A model generated the notes under the pieces. The model worked only from the letters and a program-made list of their open reading frames with translations. It did no database searches and was not told where the DNA came from. 64,000 nucleotides of DNA from Candidatus Baltobacteraceae bacterium (GTDB lineage: Bacteria > Vulcanimicrobiota > Vulcanimicrobiia > Vulcanimicrobiales > Vulcanimicrobiaceae), in contig DASXGW010000008.1 in NCBI GenBank assembly GCA_036488875.1, positions 124,001-188,000 on the forward strand, written 5' to 3'. This document shows, one piece after another, positions 16,700 to 25,329 of this stretch (its first letter is position 1; each line of letters begins with the position of its first letter). A program made the position numbers and the translations under genes.

Positions 16700-17383
16700 G
16701 TGCCGGTGGGTACCGCTCGAGCGGTGGAGGCCCAGCGCGGTTTCAGTCTCGCAGAAATCATCGTCGCTTCGGCTATTGCGTTCACGATCGGCGCACTGCT
16801 CGTGTGGATGGCGCACGCCACGGTGCTTGCGGCGGCGCACATGGATACGCGTCTGAGCGCACGCAGCACGTTCGACCGGCTTGCCGAACGCTTGACGGCG
16901 GACGCCTCGAGCGCGTGGTCGGTCTTCGTTCCCGCGCGCGACGTCCTCGGTAACGCCAACGCCGACGGTCACGAGCTCGATTTCGTCAGCGAGGATGCGT
17001 CGCACCGTTCGTACTGGTGGGCGTACGACTTTGACGCGCGCGCTTCGCAGGTCACGGTCTACGCGTACGCGCCCGGCACGACGGCCTCGGCAGGCGACGT
17101 CTATTCGGGCATCGGCGCGCTCGCGGCGGAGACGCACGCGCTCACCGACCTCGCAAATGCGTCGAGCGATATCTACGATCCGCTGTTTGCAAACGACGCG
17201 CTTACGCCCGTCGACGTGCCGTTCGAGTGGGGCGGCAGCGCGGCCGGCGGCAATCATTTGGTGCGCTTGCGCGTTACCGCTGAAGGGGTCGATCGAACGA
17301 TGCTGCTGGCGACCGCAACGGCGCCGACACATTTCACGGTCGTCGTCGACTACACGCCGCCACCCGTCACGCCGGCACCTTAA
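16700..17383 (+). CDS. Type IV pilin-like protein (prepilin signal)
   Basis: 227 residues starting at GTG 16700 (another GTG at 16724 is possible). The prepilin peptidase site is clear: RG, then FSLAE with the Glu at mature position 5, then a hydrophobic helix (IIVASAIAFTIGALLVWM). The rest is a soluble, pseudopilin-like domain, PulG/PilW-type by arrangement, of about 190 residues that I do not recognise further. It follows the MOSC gene by three bases. No other pilus or type II secretion genes are in the window, so it must use a machine encoded elsewhere. Confidence 0.75.
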   Translation: MPVGTARAVEAQRGFSLAEIIVASAIAFTIGALLVWMAHATVLAAAHMDTRLSARSTFDRLAERLTADASSAWSVFVPARDVLGNANADGHELDFVSEDASHRSYWWAYDFDARASQVTVYAYAPGTTASAGDVYSGIGALAAETHALTDLANASSDIYDPLFANDALTPVDVPFEWGGSAAGGNHLVRLRVTAEGVDRTMLLATATAPTHFTVVVDYTPPPVTPAP

Positions 17384-17988
17384 ATTGCAGTTCGCCCTTC
17401 TAGCGCTTTGGCGAGCGTGATCTCGTCGGCGTAATCCAGGTCACCGCCGATCGGCAATCCGTACGCGAGGCGCGTGACGATCACACCTAGCGGCTGCAGC
17501 AACCGCGACAAATACAGCGCGGTCGCCTCACCTTCGGCATTTGGATTCGTCGCGAGAATAATTTCGCGTGGCGCTTCGCGCCCGATGCGCTCGATCAGTT
17601 CTTTGACGCGCAGCTGCGCCGGGCCGATGCCGTCCATCGGCGAGATGAGGCCGCCGAGCACGTGGTAGCGCCCTTTGAACGCGCCGGTACGCTCGATCGC
17701 ATAGACGTCTTTGGCTTCGGCAACCACACAAATCATCGCGCCGTCGCGATCCGGGTCGCTGCAGAGATCGCACGGATCGGCTTGCGTCAGCGAATAGCAG
17801 ATCGAACAGAAGCGGACGTGATCTTTGACGTTGAGAATGGCCTCGGCGAGCGCTTGCGCTTCGTGGCGCGGGCGATTGAGTAAATAAAAAACGAGCCGGG
17901 CCGCCGTTTTTGGCCCGACCGTCGGCAGCTTGCTGAACTCGTTGATCAAAGCCGCGACCGGGCCGGCTACCGATCCAGATCGAGGCAT
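17380..17988 (-). CDS. recR: RecR recombination mediator
   Basis: 202 residues, the usual length. Helix-hairpin-helix at about 10-40 (LPTVGPKTAARLVFYLLNRP), zinc finger with FCSICYSLTQADPCDLCSD (four Cys, about 58-75), then a Toprim domain (ICVVAEAKDVYAIERTGAFKGRYHVLGG) and TPNAEGE-like NPNAEGEATALYL. RecR with RecO/RecF loads RecA at gaps; recF itself is in this window at 50.6 kb. It is the last gene of the dnaX-ybaB-recR operon, the standard arrangement. The 3' end overlaps the convergent pilin-like gene by four bases. Confidence 0.97.
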   Translation of the reverse strand: MPRSGSVAGPVAALINEFSKLPTVGPKTAARLVFYLLNRPRHEAQALAEAILNVKDHVRFCSICYSLTQADPCDLCSDPDRDGAMICVVAEAKDVYAIERTGAFKGRYHVLGGLISPMDGIGPAQLRVKELIERIGREAPREIILATNPNAEGEATALYLSRLLQPLGVIVTRLAYGLPIGGDLDYADEITLAKALEGRTAI

Positions 17989-18001
17989 CAGTACGTGTGA
18001 A

Positions 18002-18310
18002 TCACATCAAGCCGGGAATACGCATGCCGCCGGTCACCGACGCCATGCGCTTTTGCGACTCTTCGGTGGCTTTGGTCAGCGCGTCGTTGACCGCCACGAC
18101 CACCAGGTCTTCGAGCGTTTCGACGTCGTCGGGATCGACGGCATCTTTACCGATCTTCACGCTCTTAACGCGCTGGTCGCACGTGATCTCGACCGAGACC
18201 GCACCGCCGGCCGCAACGCCGGTCACGACGGTATTGGCGAGCTCGTCTTGCGCTTTGGTCATCTCGGCTTGCATCTTTTTGACTTGGGCCATCAGCTGAG
18301 CTTGGTTCAT
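18002..18310 (-). CDS. ybaB: YbaB/EbfC nucleoid-associated protein
   Basis: 102 residues. N-terminal helix MNQAQLMAQVKKMQAEMTKAQDEL, then the beta-rich core VTGVAAGGAVSVEITCDQRVKSVKI, and a C-terminal helix DLVVVAVNDALTKATEES. Members form dimers that bind DNA non-specifically. It lies between dnaX and recR with ATGA coupling to dnaX, the conserved context. Confidence 0.95.
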   Translation of the reverse strand: MNQAQLMAQVKKMQAEMTKAQDELANTVVTGVAAGGAVSVEITCDQRVKSVKIGKDAVDPDDVETLEDLVVVAVNDALTKATEESQKRMASVTGGMRIPGLM

Positions 18311-19950
18311 GGTTGCTGTATCCGTTCGTTGGCGTAGTTGAAGAGCGCATCCGCATCGTCGATCGGCGGTTCGGCCGCGGTCACCGATGCGACGCCGCCG
18401 GGCGCGGAGCCTTTCGTGCGCGGCGCCGAGCCGGCGACGCGCAAGGTCACGCGCAGAGGTGCGCCCAGCACGTCGGCGATCGCCGACTCCACCCGGTCAA
18501 TGCGCCCGCGCACGATGTCGGCGTCGACGGCGTTGCGCGCGACGAGCACGAGCGAGTCGCCCTCGACCTCCTCGACTTGCGCTCCGGAAAGCGGTCCGCG
18601 CAGGGGCGGCGATTCGCTTTCGACCTTCGTGCGAATGCTCTGCCACGCCGCACGCACTTTTTGCAGCGACACCGGACCCGACGCTTCGGCTTTCGGCGGT
18701 TCCGCTTTGGGTTTGGCGGGTTCTTTCTTCGCGGGCTTTGCCGGTTGTGGCGCCTGCCCTTCGACTTCGCTCGCTGCGCTCGCTACGCTCAGGATGACAT
18801 TGGGGGTACCGTTGCCTAGGCGCTCCTCCAGCGAGGCGAGCCGGGACGAGAGTGCGTCGAGCGTTGGATCCTCCGACGCGAGGATCAAGCGCAGCAGCGC
18901 GGTCTCGAGTTCGAGACGAGCGTTGCCGCCGGAGCGCGCCAGCAACATGGCGTCGGTCAGCACGCGCAGCGCGCGAACGACCGCCGCTTGCGTCGTATCG
19001 CGCGCACGTTCGGTCGCGTGCGCGGCGTCCTCGGGCGCGAGGTCGCGCGCGAGCAGTTGCGGATCGACCCGTGCGACGAGCAGGTTGCGAAAGGCAGAGA
19101 TCAGGGCGCGCAGCAGCACCTGCATGTCGGCGCCGGCGTCGCTTGCCGTTTCGATCGTCGACAGTGCGGCCGACGCGTCGCGCGCCACCACCGCGTCGAG
19201 CAGCTTGCGCGCGAAGTTCCGTCCGGTGGCACCGAACGCGAGATCGAGCGTCGCGGGTGAGACCGTCTCGCTGCCGGCGAACGCGGCAGCCTGTTCGAGC
19301 ATCGTCAGCGCGTCGCGTAAGCCGCCGTCGGCACGATAGGCGATTGCGGCTAACGCCGCGTCGTCGATGGTAATGTTCTCGGCGCGGGCGATCTCGCGCA
19401 TCCTCTCGATCATCACGGGAATCGAAATGCGCGCAAACGCATAACGCTGGCAGCGCGAGAGAATCGTCACCGGAAGCTTCTCCGGCTCGGTCGTCGCGAG
19501 GATAAAGACGGCGTGCGGCGGCGGTTCTTCAAGCGTTTTCAAAAACGCGTTGGCGCCTTCTTTGGTGAGCATGTGCGCCTCGTCGATGATGTACACTTTC
19601 ATCCGCATCGCGGCGGGCGCAAACTTCACCGCGTCGCGGAGCGCGCGAATTTCGTCGATGCCGCGATTGCTGGCGGCGTCGATTTCCAAGACGTCGAGTG
19701 CGGTGCCGGCCAGCATAGCCTGGCAGTTTTCGCAGGTGTTGTCGGGCACCGGGGTGGGCCCTTTGACACAGTTAATGCAGCGGGCCAGGATCTTGGCAGC
19801 CGACGTTTTTCCCGAGCCGCGCGGGCCCGAGAAGAGATACGCGTGAGCGAGCTTTCCGCTTTCGATCGCCGCGGTCAGGGTTCGGACGACGGCATCTTGG
19901 CCCACAAGGTCAGCGAATACCAAGGGGCGCCAGGTACGGTAGAGGGACAC
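18307..19950 (-). CDS. dnaX: DNA polymerase III gamma/tau subunit
   Basis: 547 residues. Walker A GPRGSGKT is at about 43-50, zinc-binding Cys cluster around CINC and CENC (about 58-78), Walker B/DEAH-like IIDEAHMLTKEGANAFLKTLEEPP, sensor 1 ILATTEPEKLPVTILSRCQ. The C-terminal third holds the clamp-loader oligomerisation region, a Pro/Lys/Ala-rich linker and a tau-like end. I found no A6G slippery heptamer, so a gamma form by frameshifting is not evident. The linker contains a segment (NVILSVASAASEVEGQA) translated from a 50-bp repeat that occurs again at 58.9 kb. It heads the dnaX-ybaB-recR operon. Confidence 0.97.
   Translation of the reverse strand: MSLYRTWRPLVFADLVGQDAVVRTLTAAIESGKLAHAYLFSGPRGSGKTSAAKILARCINCVKGPTPVPDNTCENCQAMLAGTALDVLEIDAASNRGIDEIRALRDAVKFAPAAMRMKVYIIDEAHMLTKEGANAFLKTLEEPPPHAVFILATTEPEKLPVTILSRCQRYAFARISIPVMIERMREIARAENITIDDAALAAIAYRADGGLRDALTMLEQAAAFAGSETVSPATLDLAFGATGRNFARKLLDAVVARDASAALSTIETASDAGADMQVLLRALISAFRNLLVARVDPQLLARDLAPEDAAHATERARDTTQAAVVRALRVLTDAMLLARSGGNARLELETALLRLILASEDPTLDALSSRLASLEERLGNGTPNVILSVASAASEVEGQAPQPAKPAKKEPAKPKAEPPKAEASGPVSLQKVRAAWQSIRTKVESESPPLRGPLSGAQVEEVEGDSLVLVARNAVDADIVRGRIDRVESAIADVLGAPLRVTLRVAGSAPRTKGSAPGGVASVTAAEPPIDDADALFNYANERIQQP
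18750..18799 (-). repeat. 50-bp dispersed repeat, copy A, inside dnaX
   Basis: These 50 bases are identical, base for base, to 58901-58950. In dnaX they are read in frame without a stop on the minus strand and encode part of the linker between the clamp-loader core and the tau-like end. The CTCAGGATGACA end resembles a short repeat that I recall from many bacterial genomes; I cannot check that here. Confidence 0.85.
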
Positions 19951-19980
19951 ACTCCCAACTTAGCTGGAGGGGGAAGAACT

Positions 19981-20009
19981 CCCGGCGTTTGACCCAGCCT
20001 AGCGCCGGG
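19981..20009. other. Strong hairpin in the dnaX / recQ divergent gap
   Basis: CCCGGCG and CGCCGGG pair perfectly around a 15-base loop, 30 bases upstream of the dnaX start. It may be part of the dnaX mRNA leader, a small RNA, or an operator. I looked for the SRP RNA often found near dnaX and did not find its conserved GGAAG/CAG core. The rest of the gap (19951-20121) shows nothing definite. Confidence 0.35.
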
Positions 20010-20121
20010 TAAGCCTGAAACGGGAATATCCTGCTAAGGGTTATAGGTGATATGCGAAGGCTGCCATGAAGGCGGCGGCGTTCGTACTTCCCAAGATATG
20101 GGATCGGAAGAAAGAGGTCTC

Positions 20122-21762
20122 GTGGATCTGCGCGCTGCGCTTCGAGAGAAGTTCGGGTTTAGAGAGTTTTACCCGGGCCAGGAAGAGGTCGTTTCCCGCG
20201 TCCTTAGGGGCGAGGATACGTTGGCAATTCTGGCGACCGGTGCGGGAAAGAGTCTGACCTATCAACTGCCGGCCTTACTGCTCGAGGGAACGACCGTCGT
20301 CGTCAGTCCGCTGATCGCGTTGATGAAAGACCAGCTCGACATGCTGCGCGAGCGCGGCATCACCGACGTCGTCGCACTCAACTCGACGCTTTCCGAAGAT
20401 CAAGAACTGCGCGCGCGCGAACGCATTCGCGGCGGCAGCGTAAAAATCGCCTACACGACGCCGGAAAAACTCGAAGACGAAACGTTCTTGCAGCTGCTGC
20501 AGTCGATTACCGTTCCGCTTTTCGTCGTCGACGAAGCGCACTGTATCAGCCAATGGGGCCACGATTTTCGCCCGGCGTATCTCGCGCTCGGCGGCGTTAT
20601 TGCAAAGCTCAAAAACCCGACGGTACTGGCGCTTACCGCGACGGCCACGCCTTCGGTGCGCGAGGACGTGCTGCACCAGCTCGGTATCGAGCACGTCAAG
20701 CCGATCGTCCGCGGATTCGACCGGCCAAACCTGGTGTATGAAGCGCGCAAGGCCGACAAGGAAGCCGACAAGCTCAAGATTCTCAACGCGCTGTTCACGG
20801 GCCACGACGCGCTCGAAGGCACCGGCATCATCTACACCGCGACCATCAAGAACGCGCTCGAGGTGCAGCACTATCTGACGCACCAGCTCGAGGTTCCGGC
20901 AGCGGTCTATCATTCGAAGCTGCATAAAGAAGATCGCACGTCCGTCCACAACCTGTTCATGGACGAGGCGATTCGCGCCGTGGTTGCGACCAACGCGTTC
21001 GGCCTGGGCATCGATAAGCCCAACATCAGGTTCGTCGTCCATTACGATTTGCCGGGATCGCTCGAGGCGTACACGCAGGAAGCCGGACGCGCGGGACGCG
21101 ACGGCTTGGAGTCGCGCTGCATCCTCATCTATCGCATGAGCGACACGCGCGTGCAGAACTACTTCTTGACCGGCAAGTATCCCGACGTCGAAGAAGTGCA
21201 GCGGGTTTTCGGCACGATCGAGGTCTTCGGCGAACAGGCCGGCGGCGTCTCGATGACGGACCTGCGCAAGATTCTTCAGCTGCCGTTAACCAAGCTCAAA
21301 GTCATCCTCGCGCTGCTCAAGAAATCGGGCTACATCGAGCCGGCGGGAAAATCGGCCTACGGTTTGACCGAAGCGGTTCGCAAGCATCGCGAGCTGGTGC
21401 TCAGCTTGGCCAACTACGAGACCAAGAAATCGTACGATCAGAGCAAGCTCGCCATGATGCTGCAGTACGCGGAGTCGAGCTCGTGCCGGCGGCGCTTTAT
21501 TCTTAACTACTTCGGAGAAGACTTCGCCGCGCTCAACTGCGGCGCGTGCGATAACTGCCTGCGCGCGCTTCGGCGCGGAACCGACCAGGGAGCGGCCACC
21601 GGCGGGTTCAAGATTTCCGACGTGGTCGCGCATTCGAAGTTTGGGATGGGTACGATCGAGCGGACGGAGAAGGATCTCGTCACCGTGCTCTTCCCCAACG
21701 TCGGTTATAAGACGCTATTAGCTTCTGCGGTCCGCCACGCCGAAGCGGCAAAGATTGCCTAG
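20122..21762 (+). CDS. recQ: RecQ-family DNA helicase with C-terminal PcrA/UvrD-type Tudor-like domain
   Basis: 546 residues from GTG at 20122, chosen because AAGAAAGAGG lies four bases before it; ATG 20098 is the alternative. Walker A TGAGKS is at 39-44, DEAH in [17 protein letters not shown], motif [14 protein letters not shown] winged-helix-like segment ([31 protein letters not shown]) follows. The RecQ zinc site is at Cys 455, 473, 476 and 479. After it there is no HRDC domain. Instead the last 53 residues ([18 protein letters not shown], then [14 protein letters not shown]) match the pattern of the C-terminal Tudor-like domain of PcrA/UvrD, which binds RNA polymerase. Helicase assignment is firm; the Tudor call is by motif. 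Confidence 0.93.
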   Translation: MDLRAALREKFGFREFYPGQEEVVSRVLRGEDTLAILATGAGKSLTYQLPALLLEGTTVVVSPLIALMKDQLDMLRERGITDVVALNSTLSEDQELRARERIRGGSVKIAYTTPEKLEDETFLQLLQSITVPLFVVDEAHCISQWGHDFRPAYLALGGVIAKLKNPTVLALTATATPSVREDVLHQLGIEHVKPIVRGFDRPNLVYEARKADKEADKLKILNALFTGHDALEGTGIIYTATIKNALEVQHYLTHQLEVPAAVYHSKLHKEDRTSVHNLFMDEAIRAVVATNAFGLGIDKPNIRFVVHYDLPGSLEAYTQEAGRAGRDGLESRCILIYRMSDTRVQNYFLTGKYPDVEEVQRVFGTIEVFGEQAGGVSMTDLRKILQLPLTKLKVILALLKKSGYIEPAGKSAYGLTEAVRKHRELVLSLANYETKKSYDQSKLAMMLQYAESSSCRRRFILNYFGEDFAALNCGACDNCLRALRRGTDQGAATGGFKISDVVAHSKFGMGTIERTEKDLVTVLFPNVGYKTLLASAVRHAEAAKIA

Positions 21763-23431
21763 AGCGCTCGCCGCCCTCGCGATCGTCCTAGCCGCCTTTT
21801 TCGCAACCGCGCGCGCGCAACAGTCGCCGCCGCCGGTTCCGGGACCAACCTACTCGCCGTTTCCGACGCCGCCGCCTTCGGGCACGCCGCTGCCCAATGC
21901 GGTGCCGGCGACGCCCGGGGCCGTTCCCGAGACGTTGCCCAGCCCATCGGCGACGCCCACGTCGACGCCCACCGCACCGCCGATCGTCGTGTCGCCCGCG
22001 GCGCTGCAAGTGCCCGTCGGCACTTCGCAGCGCATCTCCGTCGGCTCCGCGCTCGCGCCGATAGCGGCAAGCGTCCATAATCCAGCGCTCGCCGACGTAG
22101 CGGTCGACCAGTCGAGTCAAACGGTGACCGTTACCGGTAAAACGCCCGGCGCGACGGTGGTCACCGTTTCCGACGCACGCGGGTTGACGCGCGACGTCGG
22201 CATCACCGTCGCGTATTACGCCGGTTCGATCGCGCCGCGCATCGCAGTGCAGCTCACGGGCGATCCAGCGTCGGAAGCGTTCGTGCGCGACGAGGTCGCG
22301 ACGAGCGTGCGTCACGTCGCGCAGCCGCGTCCGGGCGCGCAGGTCGTCGTCGGGCCCGACGACGTTCCGTTTCACGGCACGCTGGCGCAAGACGACGTCG
22401 CGTCGTTCGACGTTCCGCTGCTGCTGCAAGGCACGAACTATATCGAAGTCGACGGCACGACGCACGTCGATGTGCAGAACGTCGCGGTTCCGCGTATTTC
22501 ACCCGACTCGTTGATGGTCAGCGATTACCCCGAGCGGTTGACCGAAAACGGCACCCTTTTCGCCAGCGATCTCCATCACGAGAAGCCGTCGCGCTTTCTG
22601 TATTTCCACTACAACCCGCCGGGGCAGCCCGAGCGCCGCATCGTGCTGCGCGCGGAGAACACGTCGAGCGAACCGGCGATCGTGCAGTTCATCAGCGGCA
22701 GCGGCGGACCGGGGCCCAACGAGATGCAGGTCGGTCACGATGCGACTAAAGCGTTCTTGACGGCCGCCGTTGAGAATCAAGGCCGTCTGGTCGCGATCTC
22801 CGGCAACACCAGCGTCAACTTAGCCGAGCAAGATCTGCCGCCGGGAGACATCGTCTGCAACCTGCTGCAGCTGCGCGTGCTTTCGGGAAGCGACGTGAAG
22901 CTGACGCTGTTCGCGCAAGACGCGGGCGACAGCCCCTACGTCGCCTTGACGAACACCGATCTGCTCGAAGACACGCACAAACACGCACGCGGCGTCTATC
23001 CGATTCCGGAGTTCCATTACGCGACGCAATGGAACGTTAACGGCGAATACCTCGAGCTTCCGATCGGACAAATTCCGCTGCCCAACGACCTGCAGGGTGA
23101 GGCGCTCGCCGGCGATTACGGCGTGCTGCAATCGTTCGTCGTTACGGTGCAGAACCCGACGACGTCGCCGCAGGCGATAGCTATTTACGAAAATCCGCGC
23201 GGCGGCCGCGCGACCGGCACGTATTTGATCGACGGCGTCCTCGTGCAGTCGCATCAAGTGCCGCCGTTTTCGCGCTATAAAGTTCGCCAATACGTCGTAC
23301 CGGCGCGTGGTTTCGTACGAATCACGATCGTCACGACGCCGGAAGCCGGTTCGAGTTACCCGCTGCGGCTGGTTTTGGCTCCCGACGACGGCAGCGTCGC
23401 ACCGGGCGGTCCCGGCTCACCCATCTACTGA
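21755..23431 (+). CDS. Secreted protein with Pro-rich linker and Ig-like domain
   Basis: 558 residues from TTG 21755, overlapping the recQ stop by eight bases. Signal peptide at 1-22 (ends ATARAQ). A Pro/Thr/Ser-rich linker spans about 23-75. Residues about 75-155 look like a bacterial Ig-like or pilus-assembly N-terminal domain ([30 protein letters not shown] ... VTVSDARG). About 400 further residues are beta-rich, with no recognised domain and no C-terminal anchor. It is probably exported or surface-exposed. The 3' end overlaps the convergent glycosyltransferase gene. Coupling to recQ is probably positional, not functional. Confidence 0.7.
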   Translation: MPRALAALAIVLAAFFATARAQQSPPPVPGPTYSPFPTPPPSGTPLPNAVPATPGAVPETLPSPSATPTSTPTAPPIVVSPAALQVPVGTSQRISVGSALAPIAASVHNPALADVAVDQSSQTVTVTGKTPGATVVTVSDARGLTRDVGITVAYYAGSIAPRIAVQLTGDPASEAFVRDEVATSVRHVAQPRPGAQVVVGPDDVPFHGTLAQDDVASFDVPLLLQGTNYIEVDGTTHVDVQNVAVPRISPDSLMVSDYPERLTENGTLFASDLHHEKPSRFLYFHYNPPGQPERRIVLRAENTSSEPAIVQFISGSGGPGPNEMQVGHDATKAFLTAAVENQGRLVAISGNTSVNLAEQDLPPGDIVCNLLQLRVLSGSDVKLTLFAQDAGDSPYVALTNTDLLEDTHKHARGVYPIPEFHYATQWNVNGEYLELPIGQIPLPNDLQGEALAGDYGVLQSFVVTVQNPTTSPQAIAIYENPRGGRATGTYLIDGVLVQSHQVPPFSRYKVRQYVVPARGFVRITIVTTPEAGSSYPLRLVLAPDDGSVAPGGPGSPIY

Positions 23432-24442
23432 AGCTCGATACACTTCCTGCATCTTGCGCGCGCAGGCGCTCCACGCGAACCGGCCGCGTGCGGCGTCGCG
23501 TGCGTTCGCGGCGGTCGCGTCGCGCTCGCCGCGTAGTGCCGATGCGAGCGTTGTCACCCACGCGTCGACGTCGTCGAGCGGCAGCACGGGAGCGTCGGTA
23601 CCAACGACCTCCGGCAGTGCGCTTTGATCCGAAACGACGCAGGGCGTGCCGGTACACAGCGCCTGGGCCGCGGCGTATCCAAATCCTTCGTAACGGGACG
23701 GAACCGCGACGACCGCGCAGCTTGCGTACAGTTCCAGGAGCTTCGAGCGATCGACGTATCCGGCAAACGTGACCCGATCGCGAACGCCCAGCTCCAACGC
23801 GAGATCTTCGCATTCGCGCTCGTACGGCGTCGACGGTCCGACCGCGACGAGCCGCGCTCCTTCCAGTTTGGGAAGCGCGCGAACGATGAGCTCGAGATTC
23901 TTGCGCCGCTCGATCGTGCCGACGGCCAGAATGGTGCGCCCGTCGCCGGCGCGCCGCTCGAGCGCGCAGAAATCGCCGGCGACGCCGGGATAGACGACGG
24001 CGATCCGCTCCGGATCGTATCCGTCGAGCAGTTCCAGCAACTCTCCGCGCGAGAAGTTCGAATCGACCGCGATGCGTGCCGCGCTGCGATAGCGGTGCAG
24101 CGCAAACGTCCCAAAATAGTAGCGCGCGTACGGTCGCGTGTGCGCTTGCACGCGCAACCAAGCGACGTCGTGCACCGTCACGACGATTGGCCGTTCGAAC
24201 CGTAACGGCATCGTTCCCGACGCGCAGTGCAGCACGTCGGCGTTCTCGGCACGCGCGCGCTGCGGAAGGTGTATTTGATCCCACAGCACGCGCCGGTCGA
24301 AGCGCCACGGATCGAGTTGCGGCTCGACCAGCTCGGCGACGTCGGTACCTTGCGCGCGCAGCGCGGCGATCAAGCCGCGCACGTACTCACCGATGCCGGT
24401 GGCAGTGCCGACCGTCAGCTGGGCGTCTACGGCGACTTTCAT
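23417..24442 (-). CDS. GT4-type glycosyltransferase (family 1 fold)
   Basis: 341 residues, GT-B fold. An N-terminal acceptor half begins MKVAVDAQLTVGTATGIGEYVRGL. The C-terminal donor half has FLAVGTIERRKNLELIVRAL-like sequence (ILAVGTIERRKN near 195), then PSRYEGFGYAAAQALCTGTPCVVSDQSALPEVVG. In most GT4 enzymes the EGFG motif is EGFGLPVLE; here the second Glu of the E-x7-E pair is Gln. It is the last gene of the long envelope run, so a role in surface polysaccharide synthesis is likely. Donor and acceptor are unknown. Confidence 0.85.
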   Translation of the reverse strand: MKVAVDAQLTVGTATGIGEYVRGLIAALRAQGTDVAELVEPQLDPWRFDRRVLWDQIHLPQRARAENADVLHCASGTMPLRFERPIVVTVHDVAWLRVQAHTRPYARYYFGTFALHRYRSAARIAVDSNFSRGELLELLDGYDPERIAVVYPGVAGDFCALERRAGDGRTILAVGTIERRKNLELIVRALPKLEGARLVAVGPSTPYERECEDLALELGVRDRVTFAGYVDRSKLLELYASCAVVAVPSRYEGFGYAAAQALCTGTPCVVSDQSALPEVVGTDAPVLPLDDVDAWVTTLASALRGERDATAANARDAARGRFAWSACARKMQEVYRASVDG

Positions 24443-25276
24443 TTACTGCTTCAGAAAACGTTCGAGAGAACGGACCATCAGCGAGTTCGGATCGAGCGCG
24501 AGTGCACGGCGAAGGCTTTTCTCGGCCGTGGCAAGATCGCCCCGCTGATACGCGATCACGCCGACGCCGGCAACTGCGTCCGCGCTGCCGGGATTTGCAT
24601 CCACGGCACGCGCGAAGAAGCGTTGCGCGCCGTCGAGGTCGCCCAAGAGCATCGCCTGATTGGCGGCGACGATCAGGTATTTGTCTGAAAGCGGAGCGAG
24701 GTCGACCGCCGCGCGGAAATCGCGCATGCCGCGATAGAGCCACGCACCCTGTGCTTTGCTGTCGGGAATCTCGCGCCACGCTTGGCGGTTCGCGAGCTGC
24801 CCCAACCGAAAGTACGTTTCACCGACGTCGTCGGGGTGCGTCGTTAATAACGCCAGTCGCCGTTCGAGCAGCGTTTCGAGCGCATATCCGGCCGCCGGGC
24901 TGCGCTCGGCAAGCGCTTGTGCCGCCGCGTCGACGGCGTTTACGTCGGGTGCGGCAAGAAAGTACTCGAGGGCCAACTGCTCGTCGCCCTGCGCGCGCGC
25001 GATGCGCGCGAGCAGCTCGTCGCGCGCCGGCGACGCCGGAAGGGCAATCGCCTCGCGCAACGCGCCGGCGGTGTCGCCGCTGGAGAGCTCGTAGGCCGCC
25101 AAGGTCGTGACCACGTACGGCGCCGGCGCGACTGCGTCGAGCGCGCGATACACCGTGAGTCCAAACGCCAGCGGAATGCGCGTGGGAAGCGTTCCCGGCG
25201 CGGCGGCGCCGGAGTTGAGCGCGTACGATGCAAGCTGAATCGCCGCAAACGCCGCGCCAATCGCGACGAGAACCAA
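24443..25276 (-). CDS. Membrane-anchored TPR protein
   Basis: 277 residues from TTG 25276. An N-terminal hydrophobic segment (VLVAIGAAFAAIQLASYAL) looks like a signal anchor, then helical repeats; two clear TPR units are near the C-terminus (LGDLDGAQRFFARAVDANPGSADAVAGVGVIAYQRGDLATAEKSLRRALALDPNS). The frame stays open upstream, and a CTG at 25333 would add 19 residues with a basic start (RSFTFAR), overlapping the previous stop as CTGA. That start would give a better anchor, so the true N-terminus is uncertain. It ends one base before the glycosyltransferase start and may support polymer assembly. Confidence 0.7.
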   Translation of the reverse strand: MVLVAIGAAFAAIQLASYALNSGAAAPGTLPTRIPLAFGLTVYRALDAVAPAPYVVTTLAAYELSSGDTAGALREAIALPASPARDELLARIARAQGDEQLALEYFLAAPDVNAVDAAAQALAERSPAAGYALETLLERRLALLTTHPDDVGETYFRLGQLANRQAWREIPDSKAQGAWLYRGMRDFRAAVDLAPLSDKYLIVAANQAMLLGDLDGAQRFFARAVDANPGSADAVAGVGVIAYQRGDLATAEKSLRRALALDPNSLMVRSLERFLKQ

Positions 25277-25329
25277 GGCCGTGGCGACGCGTGCGAACGT
25301 AAAAGAACGCGCCCCAAGCGGGCGTTCGT

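Noticed and set aside
16013-17332. Upstream extension of the GDPD-like membrane protein to 753 residues
   Set aside because: It covers the MOSC and pilin-like genes in antisense. The natural N-terminus is the ATG at 16012.
18700-18760. Programmed frameshift site in dnaX for a gamma product
   Set aside because: The Lys-rich linker has AAG AAA G but no A AAA AAG-type heptamer and no adjacent stem-loop that I can see.
19951-20121. SRP RNA (4.5S) next to dnaX
   Set aside because: I searched both strands for the conserved GGAAG / CAG apical core and did not find it.
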